Shown: positions 44,314 through 55,897, numbered from the stretch's first letter. The stretch: 64,000 nt of DNA from Streptomyces clavuligerus (GCF_005519465.1 NZ_CP027858.1:2666001-2730000); one strand, 5' to 3'. Notes: generated by a model from the sequence alone, not told the origin. Program-made: numbers and translations.

Positions 44314-44961
44314 ATGACCGGACAAGTACGTACTGTCGACGGCCGGGTGGCTGGTCGACGCGGCCAGGCGACGCGGCAGAAGCTGCTCGACTGCCTCAGC
44401 GAGATGCTCAGCTCGTCGCCGTACCGGGACGTCAAAGTCATCGACGTGGCGCGGAAGGCGGGCACGTCCCCGGCGACGTTCTATCAGTATTTCCCGGATG
44501 TCGAGGGCGCAGTCCTGGAAATCGCCGAGGAAATGGCCAAAGAGGGTGCCTCCCTCACCGGGCTGGTCTCCGGACGCAGCTGGGTGGGCAAGGCAGCCTG
44601 GGCCAGCTCGGAGGAGCTGGTGGAGGGCTTCCTCGACTTCTGGCGCCGCCATGACGCGATTCTGCGTGTCGTGGACCTCGGGGCCGCCGAAGGCGACAAG
44701 CGCTTTTACAAGATCCGCATGAAGATCCTCAACTCCGTCACCAACTCGCTCACGGACGCGGTGAAGGAGCTCCAGGCCAAGGGCCGGGTCGACAAGGACG
44801 TCAGCCCCGCCGCGATGGCCGGGTCGCTCGTCGCCATGCTGGCGGCCGTGGCCTCCCATCAGAAGGGCTTCACCACCTGGGGTGTGAAGCAGGCCGAGCT
44901 GCGGCCGAACCTCGCCCTCCTGGTCCACCTCGGCATCACGGGCCGCAAGCCCACCAAGTAG
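44314..44961 (+). CDS. TetR/AcrR-family regulator
   Basis: 215 aa: N-terminal helix-turn-helix ([39 protein letters not shown]) and an all-helical ligand domain. No clear ribosome binding site before the ATG at 44314. Target unknown; nothing ties it directly to the CTGAC-N5-GTCAG sites. Converges on the L,D-transpeptidase gene. Confidence 0.92.
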   Translation: MTGQVRTVDGRVAGRRGQATRQKLLDCLSEMLSSSPYRDVKVIDVARKAGTSPATFYQYFPDVEGAVLEIAEEMAKEGASLTGLVSGRSWVGKAAWASSEELVEGFLDFWRRHDAILRVVDLGAAEGDKRFYKIRMKILNSVTNSLTDAVKELQAKGRVDKDVSPAAMAGSLVAMLAAVASHQKGFTTWGVKQAELRPNLALLVHLGITGRKPTK

Positions 44962-45082
44962 GGGCCCGCCGCCGCGCCCGCCGCGGGCCCCCACGCCGGA
45001 GCCCGCCGGAGCCCGGCCCGCGCCGCCCGGCAGGCCGCCCCACTGCCCGGGAGCCACGGCCCGGGAGGCCGGGAGGGCGCAG

Positions 45083-45163
45083 CCTTCGCTCGGCCGTCCG
45101 TGCCCGGGGCCCTCACCCGGCCGTCCGTGCCCGGGGCCTTCGCTCAGCCGTCCGTGCCCGGCT
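45083..45163. repeat. 27-bp tandem repeat overlapping L,D-transpeptidase stop
   Basis: Three 27-bp units at 45083, 45110 and 45137, each containing GCCGTCCGTGCCCGG. The third contains the stop codon (45144-45146) and last codons of the L,D-transpeptidase gene; the other two lie beyond the stop and repeat those codons. Confidence 0.9.
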
Positions 45164-45923
45164 TGGTGCCCCAGATGAAGAGCTGGTCGTCGATGTCCAG
45201 CAGATCCCACAGCTCACTCGCGTCCGACAGACGCAGATTCACACAGCCGGCCGAGCCTCCGCCGTCGTAGAGGTCGTCGTAGCGGCCGTGCAGCGCCTGC
45301 CCCCCGTCGAAGAACTGGGCGAACGGCATGGGCGCGTTGTCGTAGATCGTGGAGACGTGGTCCCGGCTGCGCCAGTAGATGGAGTGCCAGCCGAGCCGGG
45401 TCTCCTGGGTGTCCCGGCCGCTGCGGATCGGTACGGGGTCGAAGACCACCCCGCTGCTCCGCTGCACCCACAGGAGCTGCCGGTCCAGGTCCAGACAGGT
45501 GACCCGGTAGCCGCGGACGGGGCACTTCCCCTCCGCGTTGGGGTTGGCGCGCGCCTGGGCCGCGATCATCCAGCGGTAGGTGGCGAGCCGGGCGTAGCCG
45601 TCGGCGGGGGTGAGGTCCTGGGAGATCTGGAAGGCCCGGATGGCCTCGCAGTCGGCCGTGGACTGGACGCCGTCCACGGGGCGGCCGAGGTACTCCTCCA
45701 GGGGCCGCTGGTAGGGGCCCGTCCTGGCGGTGCAGGGCTCCGCGGGAGCGGCGGCGGCGGGTGCCACCGGTGCCAGGGCGGTGAGGGCGAGGGCCAGGCC
45801 CCACGCGGCGGCGGCGCCCCGGCGCCTGCCGCTCGGGGCGCGGCCCGTGCGTATGCCCCCGGGGCGGGAGCCGGCCCGGCCGCGGCGGGCGGGTCCGCCG
45901 GTCCGGCTGCGTCGTGCGTTCAT
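45144..45923 (-). CDS. Secreted L,D-transpeptidase (YkuD family)
   Basis: 259 aa. Arg-rich N-terminus and hydrophobic signal (AAAWGLALALTALAPVAPAAAA), a peptidoglycan-binding-like segment (about 65-120: YLGRPVDGVQSTADCEAIRAF) and a YkuD catalytic domain with His in QALHGRYDD (near 211) and Cys in GGSAGCVNLRLSDA (near 227). Makes 3-3 cross-links in peptidoglycan. ATG at 45923; a second minus-strand frame over the same region is a shadow. Its 3' end is part of a 27-bp repeat array. Confidence 0.92.
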   Translation of the reverse strand: MNARRSRTGGPARRGRAGSRPGGIRTGRAPSGRRRGAAAAWGLALALTALAPVAPAAAAPAEPCTARTGPYQRPLEEYLGRPVDGVQSTADCEAIRAFQISQDLTPADGYARLATYRWMIAAQARANPNAEGKCPVRGYRVTCLDLDRQLLWVQRSSGVVFDPVPIRSGRDTQETRLGWHSIYWRSRDHVSTIYDNAPMPFAQFFDGGQALHGRYDDLYDGGGSAGCVNLRLSDASELWDLLDIDDQLFIWGTKPGTDG

Positions 45924-46105
45924 CGGGCACTCCGTTCATCCGTTCGGCGCCGATGTCCCCCGTACGGCTCCGGTCCCCCTCCCCCAGAGGTACCAGCGGA
46001 CCCGGGTGCCCGCCCCGGACATTGGGCCGAACCGGTGAGGACGCGGGGGCCGGTCGGGCCACCCGCGTCCTCAGCGCGTTTCAGGAAGGGTCAGCGGTCA
46101 GCCGC

Positions 46106-49100
46106 TCAGGCCGCCCGTGCCTGGCCTCCCTTCGCGGGCTTGCCCGGCTTGGGCTTGCCCGGCTCGCCGCGCTTGTTCGCGATGTCGACGGTCACGCCCT
46201 CGGAGGCGTTCTCCTCGGTGATCGCGATCGGGCCGGTGACCGGGTTCTCCGGGAGCACGAAGCCCTCGGGGACGGCGGTCTCCAGCAGGTAGTACTCGCC
46301 GGTCTCCAGCTCGTCGAACGCGCAGACGCCCTGGGCGTCGGTCGAGCAGCCGTTGCCCACGGGGGTGTCGGACGGGGTGCCGCCCGAGCCCGAGGTCTGG
46401 AGGCCGGGAACCCCGTTGGTCTCCCGCCACAGCTCGAACACCGCGCCCGCCAGCGGACGGTCGTTCTTGGCGTCGGTCTTGTGGAGAGTGATCTTCCCCT
46501 TGATGACGGGGGTGGGGTTGTTCTCCGCCGTCACGGAGACGCCCTCGGCGGCGTTCTCGTCGGTCAGCACCAGCGGTCCGAAGACCGGGTCGGCGGGCAG
46601 GTCGTACCCGGGCGGCGCCTGGGTCTCCAGCCAGTAGTACGTGCCGACCTCGACCGTGCGGGAGCAGCGGCCGTCGGAACCGGTCGTGCACGGGGTGCCC
46701 ACGGTGGTGTCCGGGTTGATGCCGATGGTCTGGAGACCGGGGATGCCGTTGGTCTCCGCCCAGAGCTGGAACACCGCGCCCGCGAGGGTCGCGCCCGTCT
46801 CGGCGTCCTCCTTGACGACGGTCACCTCGCCGGTGACGGGGGCGGTCGGCGTGTTCTCCGCCGTCACCGTCACACCCTCGGAGGCGTTCTCGTCGGTCAG
46901 CACCAGCGGTCCGAAGACCGGGTCGGCCGGGAGGTCGTACCCGTTCGGCGCCGCGGTCTCGCGCCAGTAGTACGTCCCCACGGCCACCGTGCGGGAGCAC
47001 CGGCCGTCGGCACCCGTGGTGCACGGGCCGTTGAGCTGGGTGTCCGGGTTCGGACCGCCGGTCTGGAGACCGGGAACACCGTTGGTCTCCTCCCACAGCT
47101 GGAACACCGCGCCCGCGAGCGGGTCACCGGTCCCGGCGTCCTCCTTGACGACGGTCACCTCGCCGGTGACGGGGGCGGTCGGCGTGTTCTCCGCTGTCAC
47201 CGTCACACCCTCGGACGCGTTCTGCGCCGTCAGGACCAGTGGTCCGAAGACCGTGTTCGCGGGGAGGTCGTATCCGTTGGGCGCGGCGGTCTCCCGCCAG
47301 TAGTACGTGCCCACCGGAACGGTCCGCGAGCACCGGCCGTCGGCACCCGTCGTGCACGGACCGTTGAGCTGGGTGTCGGGGTCCGTGCCGGAGGTCTGGA
47401 GACCGGGAACACCATTGGTCTCCTCCCACAGCTCGAACACCGCGCCCGACAGCGGGTCACCGGTCCCGGCGTCCTCCTTGACGACCGTCACGCTGCCGGT
47501 GACGGGGGCGGTCGGCGTGTTCTCCGCCGTCACCGTCACCCCCTCGGACGCGTTCTGCGCCGTCAGCCGCAGCGGGCCGAAGACCGGGTTCGCCGGCAGG
47601 TCGTACCCGTTCGGCGCCGCGGTCTCGCGCCAGTAGTACGTACCGAGCGGAACGGTCCGCGAGCACCGGCCGTTGGCACCCGTGGTGCACGGGCCGTTCA
47701 GCAGGGTGTCCGGGTTCGCGCCACCGGTCTGGAGACCGGGAACGCCGTTGGTCTCCTCCCACAGCTCGAACTCGGCACCCGACAGCGGGTCACCGGTGGT
47801 GGCGTCCTCCTTGACGACCGTCACGCTGCCCGTCACCGGAGCGGTGGGGGCGTTCTCCGCCGTCACCGTCACCCCTTCGGACGCGTTCTCCGCCGTCAGC
47901 TCCAGCGGTCCGAAGACCGGGTCGGCCGGGAGGTCGTACCCGTTCGGCGCCGTGATCTCGCGCCAGTAGTAGGCACCGGTCGGGACGGTCCGCGTGCAGC
48001 GGCCGTTCCCGTTGGTGGTGCACGGGCCGTTCACCTGGGTGTCGGGGTCCGTGCCGGTGGTCTGGAGACCGGGAACGCCGTTGGTCTCCTCCCACAGCTG
48101 GAACACCGCGCCCGACAGCGGGTCACCGGTGGTGGCGTCCGTCTTCACGACGGTCACCTCACCGGTCACGGGGGCGGTCGGCGTGTTCGCCGCCGTCACC
48201 GAGACACCCTGCGCGGCGTTGTCCGCCGTCAGCCGCAGCGGGCCGAAGACGGGGTTCGCCGGGAGGTCGTGGCCTGCCGGAGCGGCGGTCTCGCGCCAGT
48301 AGTACGTCCCCACGGTCACCGTGCGGGAGCACCGGCCGTCGACACCCGTGGTGCACGGGCCGTTCAGCAGGGTGTCCGGGTTCGCGCCACCGGTCTGGAG
48401 ACCGGGAACACCGTTGGTCTCCTCCCACAGCTCGAACACCGCGCCCGCGAGCGGGCCACCCGACTCGGAGTCGACCTTCACGACGGTCACGCTGCCCGTC
48501 ATCGGGGCGGTGGGGGCGTTCTGCGCCGTCACGGTGACGCCCTCGGAGGCGTTCCCCGCGGTCAGCACCAGCGGTCCGAAGACCGGGTCGGCTGGGAGGT
48601 CGTACCCGGGCGGGGCGGCCGTTTCACGCCAGTAGTACGAGCCCTCCGGGACCGTCCGCGTGCAGCGGCCGTTCCCGTTGGTGGTGCAGGGGCCGTTCAG
48701 CTGGGTGTCGGGGGTGGCTCCGGTGGTCTGGAGACCGGCGATGCCGTTGGTCTCCTCCCACAGCTCGAACGTGGCGCCCGACAGCGGGTCACCGGTGGTG
48801 GCGTCCGTCTTCACGACGGTCACCTCACCCGTGACGGGGGCGGTCGGGGTGTTCTCCGCCGTCACCGTCACCCCCTCGGCCGCGTTCTCCGCCGTCAGCC
48901 GCAGCGGGCCGAAGACCGGGTCGGCCGGGAGGTCGTAGCCGTTGGGTGCCGCGGTCTCGCGCCAGTAGTACGTACCGGCGGGGACCGTCCGCGTGCACTG
49001 GCCGTTGACGCCGGTGGTGCACGTGCCGCTCAGCAGGGTGTCCGGATTCGCGCCACCGGTCTGGAGACCGGGAACACCGTTGGTCTCCTCCCAGAGTTCA

Positions 49101-52100
49101 AACATGGCGCCCGCGAGCGGGTCACCCGTCTCCGCGTCCGTCTTGACCACCGTCACATTGCCGGTGACCGGGGCGGTCGGCGTGTTCGCCGCCGTCACCG
49201 AGACACCCTGCGAGACGTTCTCGACGGTGAGGACGAGCGGTCCGAAGACCGGGTTGTCGGGCAGGTCGTAGCCGCTGGGGGACTCGACCTCGCGCCAGTA
49301 GTACGTGCCGATCGGCACGGTACGGGTGCACTGGCCGTTGCCGCCCGTGGTGCAGTCCCCGTTCAGCTGGGTGTCGGGGTTGGCACCGTCGGTCTGGAGA
49401 CCGGGGACGCCGTTGGTCTCCTCCCAGAACTCGAACACCGCGCCCGCGAGCGGGTCACCGGTGGTCGCGTCGGTCTTGATGACCGTGACATCGCCGGTCT
49501 CCGGGGCGGTCGGCGTGTCCGCCGCCGTCACGGTCACGCCCTGCGAGGCGTTCTCGTTGGTGAGGACGAGCGGTCCGAAGACCGGGTCGGCCGGGAGGTC
49601 GTACCCGGGGGGCGCGGTCTCCTCGAACCAGTAGTACGTGCCGACCGGGACCGTCCGCGTGCAGCGGCCGTCGGCACCGGTGGTGCACGTTCCGCTGAGC
49701 ATCGTGTCCGGGTTCACGCCGCCGGTCTGGAGACCGGCGATCCCGTTGGTCTCCTCCCACAGCTCGAACGTGGCGCCCGCGAGCGGGTCACCCGTCCCGG
49801 CGTCCGTCTTGACCACCGTCACCTCGCCCGTCACCGGGACGGTGGGGGTGTTCACCGCGGTGATCGTGACACCTTCGGACGCGTTCTCGGCGGTGAGGAC
49901 GAGCGGCCCGAAGACCGGGTCGATCGGCAGCTCGTAGCCGGGTGGCGCGGCGGTCTCCCGCCAGTAGTACGTGCCCTCCGGCACCGTCCGCGTGCAGCGG
50001 CCGTCGGCACCGGTGGTGCAGGGACCGTTCAGCTGGGTGTCGGGGTTGAGGCCCGTGGTCTGGAGACCGGGCAGCCCGTTGGTCTCCTCCCACAGTTCGA
50101 ACGTGGCGCCCGCGAGCGGGTCACCCGTCCCGGCGTCCGTCTTGACCACCGTCACATCGCCGGTGACCGGGGCGGTCGGCGTGTTCGCCGCCGTCACCGA
50201 GACACCCTCGGCCGCGTTCTCCGCCGTCAGCACCAGCGGACCGAAGACCGGGTTCCCCGGCAGGTCGTACCCGTTGGGCGCCGCGGTCTCGCGCCAGTAG
50301 TACGTGCCGATCGGCACGGTACGGGTGCACTCGCCGTTGACGCTGGTGGTGCAGGGGCCGTTGAGCAGCGTGTCGGGGGTGGCCCCGGTGGTCTGGAGAC
50401 CGGCGATGCCGTTGGTCTCCTCCCACAGCTCGAACATGGCGCCCGCGAGCGGGTCACCCGTGTCCGCGTCCTGCTTCACGACCGTCACATTGCCGGTGAC
50501 CGGGGCGGTCTCGGTGTTCCGCGCGGTGACCGTCACACCCGTGGCGGCGTTCTCCGCGGTCAGCTCCAGCGGTCCGAAGACCGGGTTCGCCGGGAGGTCG
50601 TAGCCCGCCGGGGCGGCCGTTTCGCGCCAGTAGTACGTGCCCACCGCGACCGTCTGCGAGCACTCGCCGTTGACCCCGGTGACACAGGGGCCGTTGATCA
50701 GGGTGTCGGGGTCCGTGCCGGTGGTCTGGAGACCGGGAATCCCGTTGGTCTCCTCCCAGAGTTCAAACGTGGCACCCGCGAGCAGCGCGCCCGTCTCCGC
50801 GTCCGTCTTGACCACCGTCACCTTGCCGGTGACCGGGGCGGTCTGGATGTTCGGCGCGGTGACGGTGACGCCCTGGGAGGCGTTCTCCGCGGTCAGGACC
50901 AGCGGTCCGAAGACCGGGTTCGCCGGGAGGTCGTACCCGGGCGGCGCCGCCGTCTCCTGCCAGTAGTACGTACCGACCGCGACGGTCCGGGTGCAGATGC
51001 CGTCGGCACCGGTCGTGCAGGCGCCGCCGATCTGGGTGTCGGGGTCGGCTCCGCTGCTCTGGAGACCGGGAATCCCGTTGGTCTCCTCCCACAGCTGGAA
51101 GGTGGCCCCGGCCAGCGGGGCGTCCGTCGTCGCGTCCGTCTTGACCACGGTCACGTCCCCGGTGACCGGGGCGGTCGGCGCGTTCTGCGCGGTGACCGTG
51201 ACCCCGAGGGGGGCGTTCGCGGGTGTCAGGACCAGCGGCCCGAAGACCGGGTCCGCCGGGAGGTCGTACCCGGGCGGCGCCGTGATCTCCCGCCAGTAGT
51301 ACGTGCCCACCTCGACGATCCGCGCGCACTCACCGGCGGAGTCGGTCGTACAGGGGCCGTTCACCTGGGTGTCGGGGGTGGCTCCGGTGGTCTGGAGACC
51401 GGGAACGTCGTTGGTCTCCTCCCACAGCTCGAAGACGGCGCCCGCGAGCGCGGCGCCCGTGGTCGCGTCGACCTTCTCGACGGAGACCTCGCCGGTGACC
51501 GGCGTCGGGGCGTTGTCGGCGGTGACGGTGATCCCCGCGGGGACGTCACCGGGTCCGAGGACGATCGGTCCGAAGACCGGATTGACCGGCAACTGGTACC
51601 CGGGCGGTGGAGTGATCTCCCGCCAGTAGTACGTGCCCAGCTCGACCGTGCGGGAGCAGATCCCGTCCACGCCGGTGGTGCAGGTGCCGGGCTCCAGGGT
51701 GTCGGCGGGCGCCTCGGCGGTCGTCGTGGTCTGGAGACCGGGAACGCCGTTGGTCTCCTCCCAGAACTCGAACACCGCGCCCGCGAGCGGCGCCTGCGTC
51801 TCCGCGTCCCGCTTGAGGACCCGGACGGGGGCGGTCGGCACGACCGCGCCGCAGTCGGGCAGGTCACCGTCGAAGGGGTAGGCGTGGAACTCCTGGCCGC
51901 CGCCACCGCCCGCGAGGCTGGTGTGGGTGATGGAGCCGCTGGAGTACACCCGGCCGTTCACCCCGGGGAGGGTGACCGTGGTCATCGACGCCGGGTTGCC
52001 GGCGAGGACGCTGCCCTGGAACTGGCCGGTGCCGACCAGCCGGATGGTGCTCGCGTCGGGGAAGTTCCACAGCAGCCGGGGCCGGAGCTGGTTCAGCGGG

Positions 52101-52963
52101 TTGCTCTCGTCGAGGCTGCCGCTGAAGGTGTTGATCTCCGGGTTGGCGCCGAGCATGTTGACGAGCACCGTGGCGCCCGCGGGAATGCCGTTGAAGACGA
52201 TGTCCTGCTGGCCACCGGTGTTGGGGTTGGCCAGGTTGAAGTCGACGTTGAAGACCTGGAGCGCCGAGGTGCCGTCACCGGTGAAGAGCGTCTGGAAGTT
52301 CTGGTTGACGGCGGTGCCGGTGGCGGGCCGGGTGCCCTCCGCGTTCCGGGCATAGCACTGGCTGGCGTCGGTCAGCTCCCCGCGCAGCGCCGCGTAGGGG
52401 GCGGCGGCGTTCGGGTCCTGGACCGTGGTGGCCTCGACATTGCCGGTCAGGGTGCCGGCGTGGCGGACCACACCGCCCTCGGCCAGCAGGGACTCGCCCT
52501 CCGCGACAGTGACGTTCCCGCCCGTGACGAGCCAGTCCGTGCCGAGCGGCGGCGGCACCCGCGAACCGGCACCCACCTCGCCGAGGTTGTAGACGGTGCT
52601 GACTCCGGCGAGTTTGTTCTGGTCGTAGCTGCCGAGGACGACGACCTTGCCCTCTGCCTCGGCGGCCCGCTCGCGGACGAGGAAGTCGCCACCCGCGAAG
52701 ATATTGATGTTGGCGTCCCGGCCCTGGATGGGCCCGTTGCTGACCCCGGGGTACGGGTTCGGGCAGTCACCCGGGATACAGGGCCCGAGGCCGCCGGGCA
52801 GCGGGGCGGCGGCCCGTACCTTCGCCGTGGTGGCTTTCTCCCCGCCCGGTGCGGCACCCGCCGATGGCAGGGCCGCCCCCAGGGCGAGCGCGGGCGCGGT
52901 CGCGGCCAGGACGACACGTGCCGTCCAGGACCGTTGTCGCAACCGCGCGACGAGTGATCTCAT
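46106..52963 (-). CDS. Giant surface protein: choice-of-anchor A domain plus 17 SpaA-type repeats
   Basis: 2285 aa. Signal peptide ([24 protein letters not shown]), then a choice-of-anchor-A-type domain (about 55-365; [37 protein letters not shown]). Seventeen prealbumin-like SpaA domains of about 111 residues (333 bp) follow from about 375 to 2255. A typical unit runs [59 protein letters not shown]. The end is [12 protein letters not shown] with no LPXTG signal or membrane helix, so it is not sortase-anchored in the usual way. AGGAGA 9 nt before the ATG at 52963. Probably a stalk-like adhesin. Confidence 0.92.
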   Translation of the reverse strand: MRSLVARLRQRSWTARVVLAATAPALALGAALPSAGAAPGGEKATTAKVRAAAPLPGGLGPCIPGDCPNPYPGVSNGPIQGRDANINIFAGGDFLVRERAAEAEGKVVVLGSYDQNKLAGVSTVYNLGEVGAGSRVPPPLGTDWLVTGGNVTVAEGESLLAEGGVVRHAGTLTGNVEATTVQDPNAAAPYAALRGELTDASQCYARNAEGTRPATGTAVNQNFQTLFTGDGTSALQVFNVDFNLANPNTGGQQDIVFNGIPAGATVLVNMLGANPEINTFSGSLDESNPLNQLRPRLLWNFPDASTIRLVGTGQFQGSVLAGNPASMTTVTLPGVNGRVYSSGSITHTSLAGGGGGQEFHAYPFDGDLPDCGAVVPTAPVRVLKRDAETQAPLAGAVFEFWEETNGVPGLQTTTTAEAPADTLEPGTCTTGVDGICSRTVELGTYYWREITPPPGYQLPVNPVFGPIVLGPGDVPAGITVTADNAPTPVTGEVSVEKVDATTGAALAGAVFELWEETNDVPGLQTTGATPDTQVNGPCTTDSAGECARIVEVGTYYWREITAPPGYDLPADPVFGPLVLTPANAPLGVTVTAQNAPTAPVTGDVTVVKTDATTDAPLAGATFQLWEETNGIPGLQSSGADPDTQIGGACTTGADGICTRTVAVGTYYWQETAAPPGYDLPANPVFGPLVLTAENASQGVTVTAPNIQTAPVTGKVTVVKTDAETGALLAGATFELWEETNGIPGLQTTGTDPDTLINGPCVTGVNGECSQTVAVGTYYWRETAAPAGYDLPANPVFGPLELTAENAATGVTVTARNTETAPVTGNVTVVKQDADTGDPLAGAMFELWEETNGIAGLQTTGATPDTLLNGPCTTSVNGECTRTVPIGTYYWRETAAPNGYDLPGNPVFGPLVLTAENAAEGVSVTAANTPTAPVTGDVTVVKTDAGTGDPLAGATFELWEETNGLPGLQTTGLNPDTQLNGPCTTGADGRCTRTVPEGTYYWRETAAPPGYELPIDPVFGPLVLTAENASEGVTITAVNTPTVPVTGEVTVVKTDAGTGDPLAGATFELWEETNGIAGLQTGGVNPDTMLSGTCTTGADGRCTRTVPVGTYYWFEETAPPGYDLPADPVFGPLVLTNENASQGVTVTAADTPTAPETGDVTVIKTDATTGDPLAGAVFEFWEETNGVPGLQTDGANPDTQLNGDCTTGGNGQCTRTVPIGTYYWREVESPSGYDLPDNPVFGPLVLTVENVSQGVSVTAANTPTAPVTGNVTVVKTDAETGDPLAGAMFELWEETNGVPGLQTGGANPDTLLSGTCTTGVNGQCTRTVPAGTYYWRETAAPNGYDLPADPVFGPLRLTAENAAEGVTVTAENTPTAPVTGEVTVVKTDATTGDPLSGATFELWEETNGIAGLQTTGATPDTQLNGPCTTNGNGRCTRTVPEGSYYWRETAAPPGYDLPADPVFGPLVLTAGNASEGVTVTAQNAPTAPMTGSVTVVKVDSESGGPLAGAVFELWEETNGVPGLQTGGANPDTLLNGPCTTGVDGRCSRTVTVGTYYWRETAAPAGHDLPANPVFGPLRLTADNAAQGVSVTAANTPTAPVTGEVTVVKTDATTGDPLSGAVFQLWEETNGVPGLQTTGTDPDTQVNGPCTTNGNGRCTRTVPTGAYYWREITAPNGYDLPADPVFGPLELTAENASEGVTVTAENAPTAPVTGSVTVVKEDATTGDPLSGAEFELWEETNGVPGLQTGGANPDTLLNGPCTTGANGRCSRTVPLGTYYWRETAAPNGYDLPANPVFGPLRLTAQNASEGVTVTAENTPTAPVTGSVTVVKEDAGTGDPLSGAVFELWEETNGVPGLQTSGTDPDTQLNGPCTTGADGRCSRTVPVGTYYWRETAAPNGYDLPANTVFGPLVLTAQNASEGVTVTAENTPTAPVTGEVTVVKEDAGTGDPLAGAVFQLWEETNGVPGLQTGGPNPDTQLNGPCTTGADGRCSRTVAVGTYYWRETAAPNGYDLPADPVFGPLVLTDENASEGVTVTAENTPTAPVTGEVTVVKEDAETGATLAGAVFQLWAETNGIPGLQTIGINPDTTVGTPCTTGSDGRCSRTVEVGTYYWLETQAPPGYDLPADPVFGPLVLTDENAAEGVSVTAENNPTPVIKGKITLHKTDAKNDRPLAGAVFELWRETNGVPGLQTSGSGGTPSDTPVGNGCSTDAQGVCAFDELETGEYYLLETAVPEGFVLPENPVTGPIAITEENASEGVTVDIANKRGEPGKPKPGKPAKGGQARAA
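46120..51840. repeat. Seventeen 333-bp in-frame coding repeats
   Basis: DNA-level direct repeats with a period of about 333 bp encoding the SpaA domains. Central units are most alike; the first and last two are diverged, as expected if expansion occurs by recombination in the middle. Confidence 0.9.
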
Positions 52964-53181
52964 GCGTCGACTTCTCCTGTGAGGTCAGTCCGGCAATTCT
53001 TTGACAGGCTGGCCAGCAGGAGGTATAGGGCGTAGCCGACACTCCCGTACATATCGAATGGCGGGCGGACAATCACCGGCCCGGCCGATTCCGCCGCCCT
53101 CCCAGGGGTGTTCCGCATCGGTCCGGGGCCCGGCGGGGCGCGGCGGCGGAGAGGCGTCCGTATCGGAGGGGTACCCGTCGG

Positions 53182-54315
53182 CTACCGTCCGGCGCGCGCC
53201 AGGGCCCGGTGTTCACTCGGACGGACGCCTCGGGTCCGTTTGAATGCGACGCTGAGCGCGTACGCGTTGGAGTAGCCCACCTGACGGGAGACGGCGTCGA
53301 CGGTGGCATCGGTCCGCGCGAGCAAATCGGCGGCCCGGCAGATACGCCACTCGGTCAGATACGCCATGGGCGACTGGCCGACCAGCTCGGTGAAGCGGTG
53401 GGCGAAACGGGCACGGGAGGCGCCGACGGCGGCGGCGAGCGAGGCCACCGTCCAGGGGCGGGCGGGGTCGCCGTGCATCAGTTTGAGGGCCCGGCCGACC
53501 TGCGGATCGCCATGGGCGCGGTACCAGGCGGGCGCGTCGGAGCCGGGCAGCGCGAACCACTCGCGCAGGCTGGTCACCAGGAGGAGGTCGAGCAGCCGGT
53601 CGAGGATCACCTGCCGGCCGGGGATGTCCCGGGCCAGCTCCTGGGCGATCATCGCCAGCGGCGGGCAGCCCTCGGGGACGGAGGGGACGAGGGCGACCCT
53701 CGGCAGCGCGGTCAGGACCCGGTCCGAGACGCTGCCCTCGACCTGGTAGACGCCCTTGAGCAGCACGGTGGTACCGGCGGTGTCGGCGGGGCCGGGGCCG
53801 AAGGGGCCCTCGGGGAACGCGCAGGCGCCACCGCCGTACCCGTCCCCGTTACCGTTCGCGACCCCTGCCCCGTTCCCCGTCCCGTTCGCGACCCCTGCCC
53901 CGCTCGCGATGCCGTTTCCCGTTCCGTCCGCGATGCCGTTTCCCGTTCCGTCCGCGATGCCGCTCGGGATTCCGTTCCCGAGTGCCGGACCGCACATGCC
54001 GGTGGTGTCGGTATAGGGCCGTCCGTCCGGCCCCCGGCACTCGTCCCCGTCGATGACGGCGAGCGGCGCGGTGCCCGGGGAGTCGGCGACCGTGTACGGC
54101 TCAGGGCCGGTGACGATCGCGACGTCGCAGGGGCTGAGCCGGACCGGTTCCGCACCGTCGGGGATCACCCAGGCCGTGCCGGTGAACATGGTGAGCAGCG
54201 CGAGCGGGGTGCGTTCCTCGAACCGCAGCGACCACGGGGGGACGAAGGCCGACTGGTCGAAGAGGGCACCCTGTGGGCGGACCCCGTGCAGCAGGCTCGA
54301 CAGCGCGTCATCCAT
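53182..54315 (-). CDS. AraC-family regulator with glycine-rich insertion
   Basis: 377 aa. N-terminal cupin-type sensor (SLRFEERTPLALLTMFTGTAW; DVAIVTGPEPYTV) and C-terminal AraC double helix-turn-helix (WTVASLAAAVGASRARFAHRF; YLTEWRICRAADLL; VSRQVGYSNAYALSVAFKR). Between the two halves of the sensor domain is a tract of GNGIADGT- and GAGVANG-like repeats (about residues 112-160) that the family normally lacks. ATG at 54315. Divergent from the NmrA-like gene, its likely target. Confidence 0.92.
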   Translation of the reverse strand: MDDALSSLLHGVRPQGALFDQSAFVPPWSLRFEERTPLALLTMFTGTAWVIPDGAEPVRLSPCDVAIVTGPEPYTVADSPGTAPLAVIDGDECRGPDGRPYTDTTGMCGPALGNGIPSGIADGTGNGIADGTGNGIASGAGVANGTGNGAGVANGNGDGYGGGACAFPEGPFGPGPADTAGTTVLLKGVYQVEGSVSDRVLTALPRVALVPSVPEGCPPLAMIAQELARDIPGRQVILDRLLDLLLVTSLREWFALPGSDAPAWYRAHGDPQVGRALKLMHGDPARPWTVASLAAAVGASRARFAHRFTELVGQSPMAYLTEWRICRAADLLARTDATVDAVSRQVGYSNAYALSVAFKRTRGVRPSEHRALARAGR

Positions 54316-54430
54316 ACCGGAAGTCTAGGGAGGCTCCGGCCCGGAGCGACCGCCGGTCGAGACGATCGGACATCGATCCGAGAGTGACAGCCATCGCCCG
54401 TACCGCACGGAGCGGGGTTCACTGATCGTC

Positions 54431-55315
54431 ATGACGACGAACACCCCCTCTTCCTCTTCTTCCCGCTCTTCCTCCGTCGGGCCGGTGCTGGTGCTCGGCG
54501 GGACCGGCAAGACCGGCCGCAGAATCGCCGCGAAGCTGTCCGCACGCGGCGTCGGCACCCGGATCGCCTCCCGCGCGCCCGGCCGGGACCGGGTCCGTTT
54601 CGACTGGTCGGACCGCTCCTCCTGGGACCCCGCCGTGACGGGCGCCCGCGCGGTCTACGTCGTGGACTCCGAGGGCCCGACCGCCGCCGAGGAGGTACGG
54701 GACTTCGCCGCGCTCGCCGCCGGGCGGGGCGTGGAGCGGCTGGTGCTGCTCTCCGCCCGGGTCTGGGACGAGCTGCCGGACCCGGACGGAACCCTGCTGG
54801 CCACCGAGCGGGCCGTCCAGGAGGCGGGCCCGGAGTGGACCGTCCTGCGGCCCGCGTGGTTCGCGCAGAACTTCACCGAGGCACCGTGGCTCGCCCCGCT
54901 GCTCGCCGGGGGCGAGCTGCGGCTGCCCGCCGGTGCGGGCCGGGAGCCCTTCCTCGACCTGGAGGATCTGGCGGATGTCGCGGTCGCCGCGCTGACGGAG
55001 CCGGGGCACGCGGGACGGACGTACTCCCTCTCCGGGCCCCGGGCCATCGGCTTCGCCGATGCGGTGGCCGAGATCTCCCGGGCCTCGGGCCGGACGCTGA
55101 CCTACCGGCCCGTCACGGAGGACGAGTTCCGCGCGGAGATGGCGGAGCGCGGCTTCCCGGCGGAGCTGACCGAGATGCTCGTCCCGCTCTATCTGCACAT
55201 CGGCCGCGACGGCAGCGCCGAGCCGGGCGACGGGGTCCGGGAGGCACTGGGGCGGGAGGCCGGGGAGTTCGCCCGTTACACCGCCCGGACGGAGTTCTTC
55301 CCGCAGCCGCACTGA
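54431..55315 (+). CDS. NmrA-like NAD(P)-binding protein
   Basis: 294 aa atypical short-chain dehydrogenase: after a Ser-rich start comes VLVLGGTGKTGRRIAAKL (GGTGxTG cofactor loop), AVYVVDSEGPTA, LVLLSARVWDELP and WTVLRPAWFAQNF. The catalytic Tyr-x-x-x-Lys is not evident, as in NmrA-type sensors and some quinone reductases. ATG at 54431. Divergent from the AraC gene by 115 bp, suggesting control by it. Confidence 0.9.
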   Translation: MTTNTPSSSSSRSSSVGPVLVLGGTGKTGRRIAAKLSARGVGTRIASRAPGRDRVRFDWSDRSSWDPAVTGARAVYVVDSEGPTAAEEVRDFAALAAGRGVERLVLLSARVWDELPDPDGTLLATERAVQEAGPEWTVLRPAWFAQNFTEAPWLAPLLAGGELRLPAGAGREPFLDLEDLADVAVAALTEPGHAGRTYSLSGPRAIGFADAVAEISRASGRTLTYRPVTEDEFRAEMAERGFPAELTEMLVPLYLHIGRDGSAEPGDGVREALGREAGEFARYTARTEFFPQPH

Positions 55316-55395
55316 TCGGTCCGGTCGAGCCGTGGAGCCAGCCGAGCCGGTCGGACCGGGAAAGGGCAGGGCAGGGCAGGCGGCGGCCGACCGGG

Positions 55396-55896
55396 CTAGT
55401 CGGTGCGGGGCGCGGACCGCACCAGCCGGAAGAGTCGAATCCGGCGGTCGATCCGGGCCTGGTAGATGGCGTAGGGGGGCCAGAAGTCCAGCAGCCTGCG
55501 CCAGGTCTCCTCCCGTTCCTCCCCCGTCAGCAGCCGGGCCCGTACGGGGATGTCCACGCCCTTCCAGTTCAGCGCGGCCTCGGGGTGGGCGAGCAGATTG
55601 CCGGTCCAGGCGGGATGGCCGGGGCGGCCGAAGTTGGACCCGACGAGTATCCAGCTCCCGTCCGGCTCCGGCATGCAGGCGAGCGGATGGGTCCTCGGCA
55701 GCCCGGACCGCGCGCCGGTGACGGTGAGCACCCCGCTCGGCAGCATCCGGGCGCTGGGCAGCACCTTCCCCCGGGTCAGCCGGTGCACCAGCCGGTCCAC
55801 GACCGGGACGACCGAGGGCGCGATCAGCAAGAACGGCCGGGTGGTGGACACCCTGCGGATCACCCGCAGGGGCAGCGGGCTGCGGACGGTCGCCAT
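55396..55896 (-). CDS. Deazaflavin (F420)-dependent nitroreductase-family protein (Ddn-like)
   Basis: 166 aa: VLTVTGARSGLPRTHPLACM, SWILVGSNFGRPGHPAWTGNLLAHPEA and FWPPYAIYQARIDRRI are the family features; members use F420H2 to reduce quinones or unsaturated substrates. One base separates its ATG (55896) from the acyl-CoA dehydrogenase stop, so they form an operon, presumably under the operator at 57127. Links to F420 supply by FbiC. Confidence 0.92.
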   Translation of the reverse strand: MATVRSPLPLRVIRRVSTTRPFLLIAPSVVPVVDRLVHRLTRGKVLPSARMLPSGVLTVTGARSGLPRTHPLACMPEPDGSWILVGSNFGRPGHPAWTGNLLAHPEAALNWKGVDIPVRARLLTGEEREETWRRLLDFWPPYAIYQARIDRRIRLFRLVRSAPRTD

Positions 55897-55897
55897 C

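Noticed and set aside
45914..52957. 2347-codon open frame on the plus strand
   Set aside because: It is the antisense shadow of the SpaA-repeat gene; strong codon bias plus the 333-bp repeat keeps the opposite frame open. Composition is Arg/Gly/Val-rich, without domains or a start signal.
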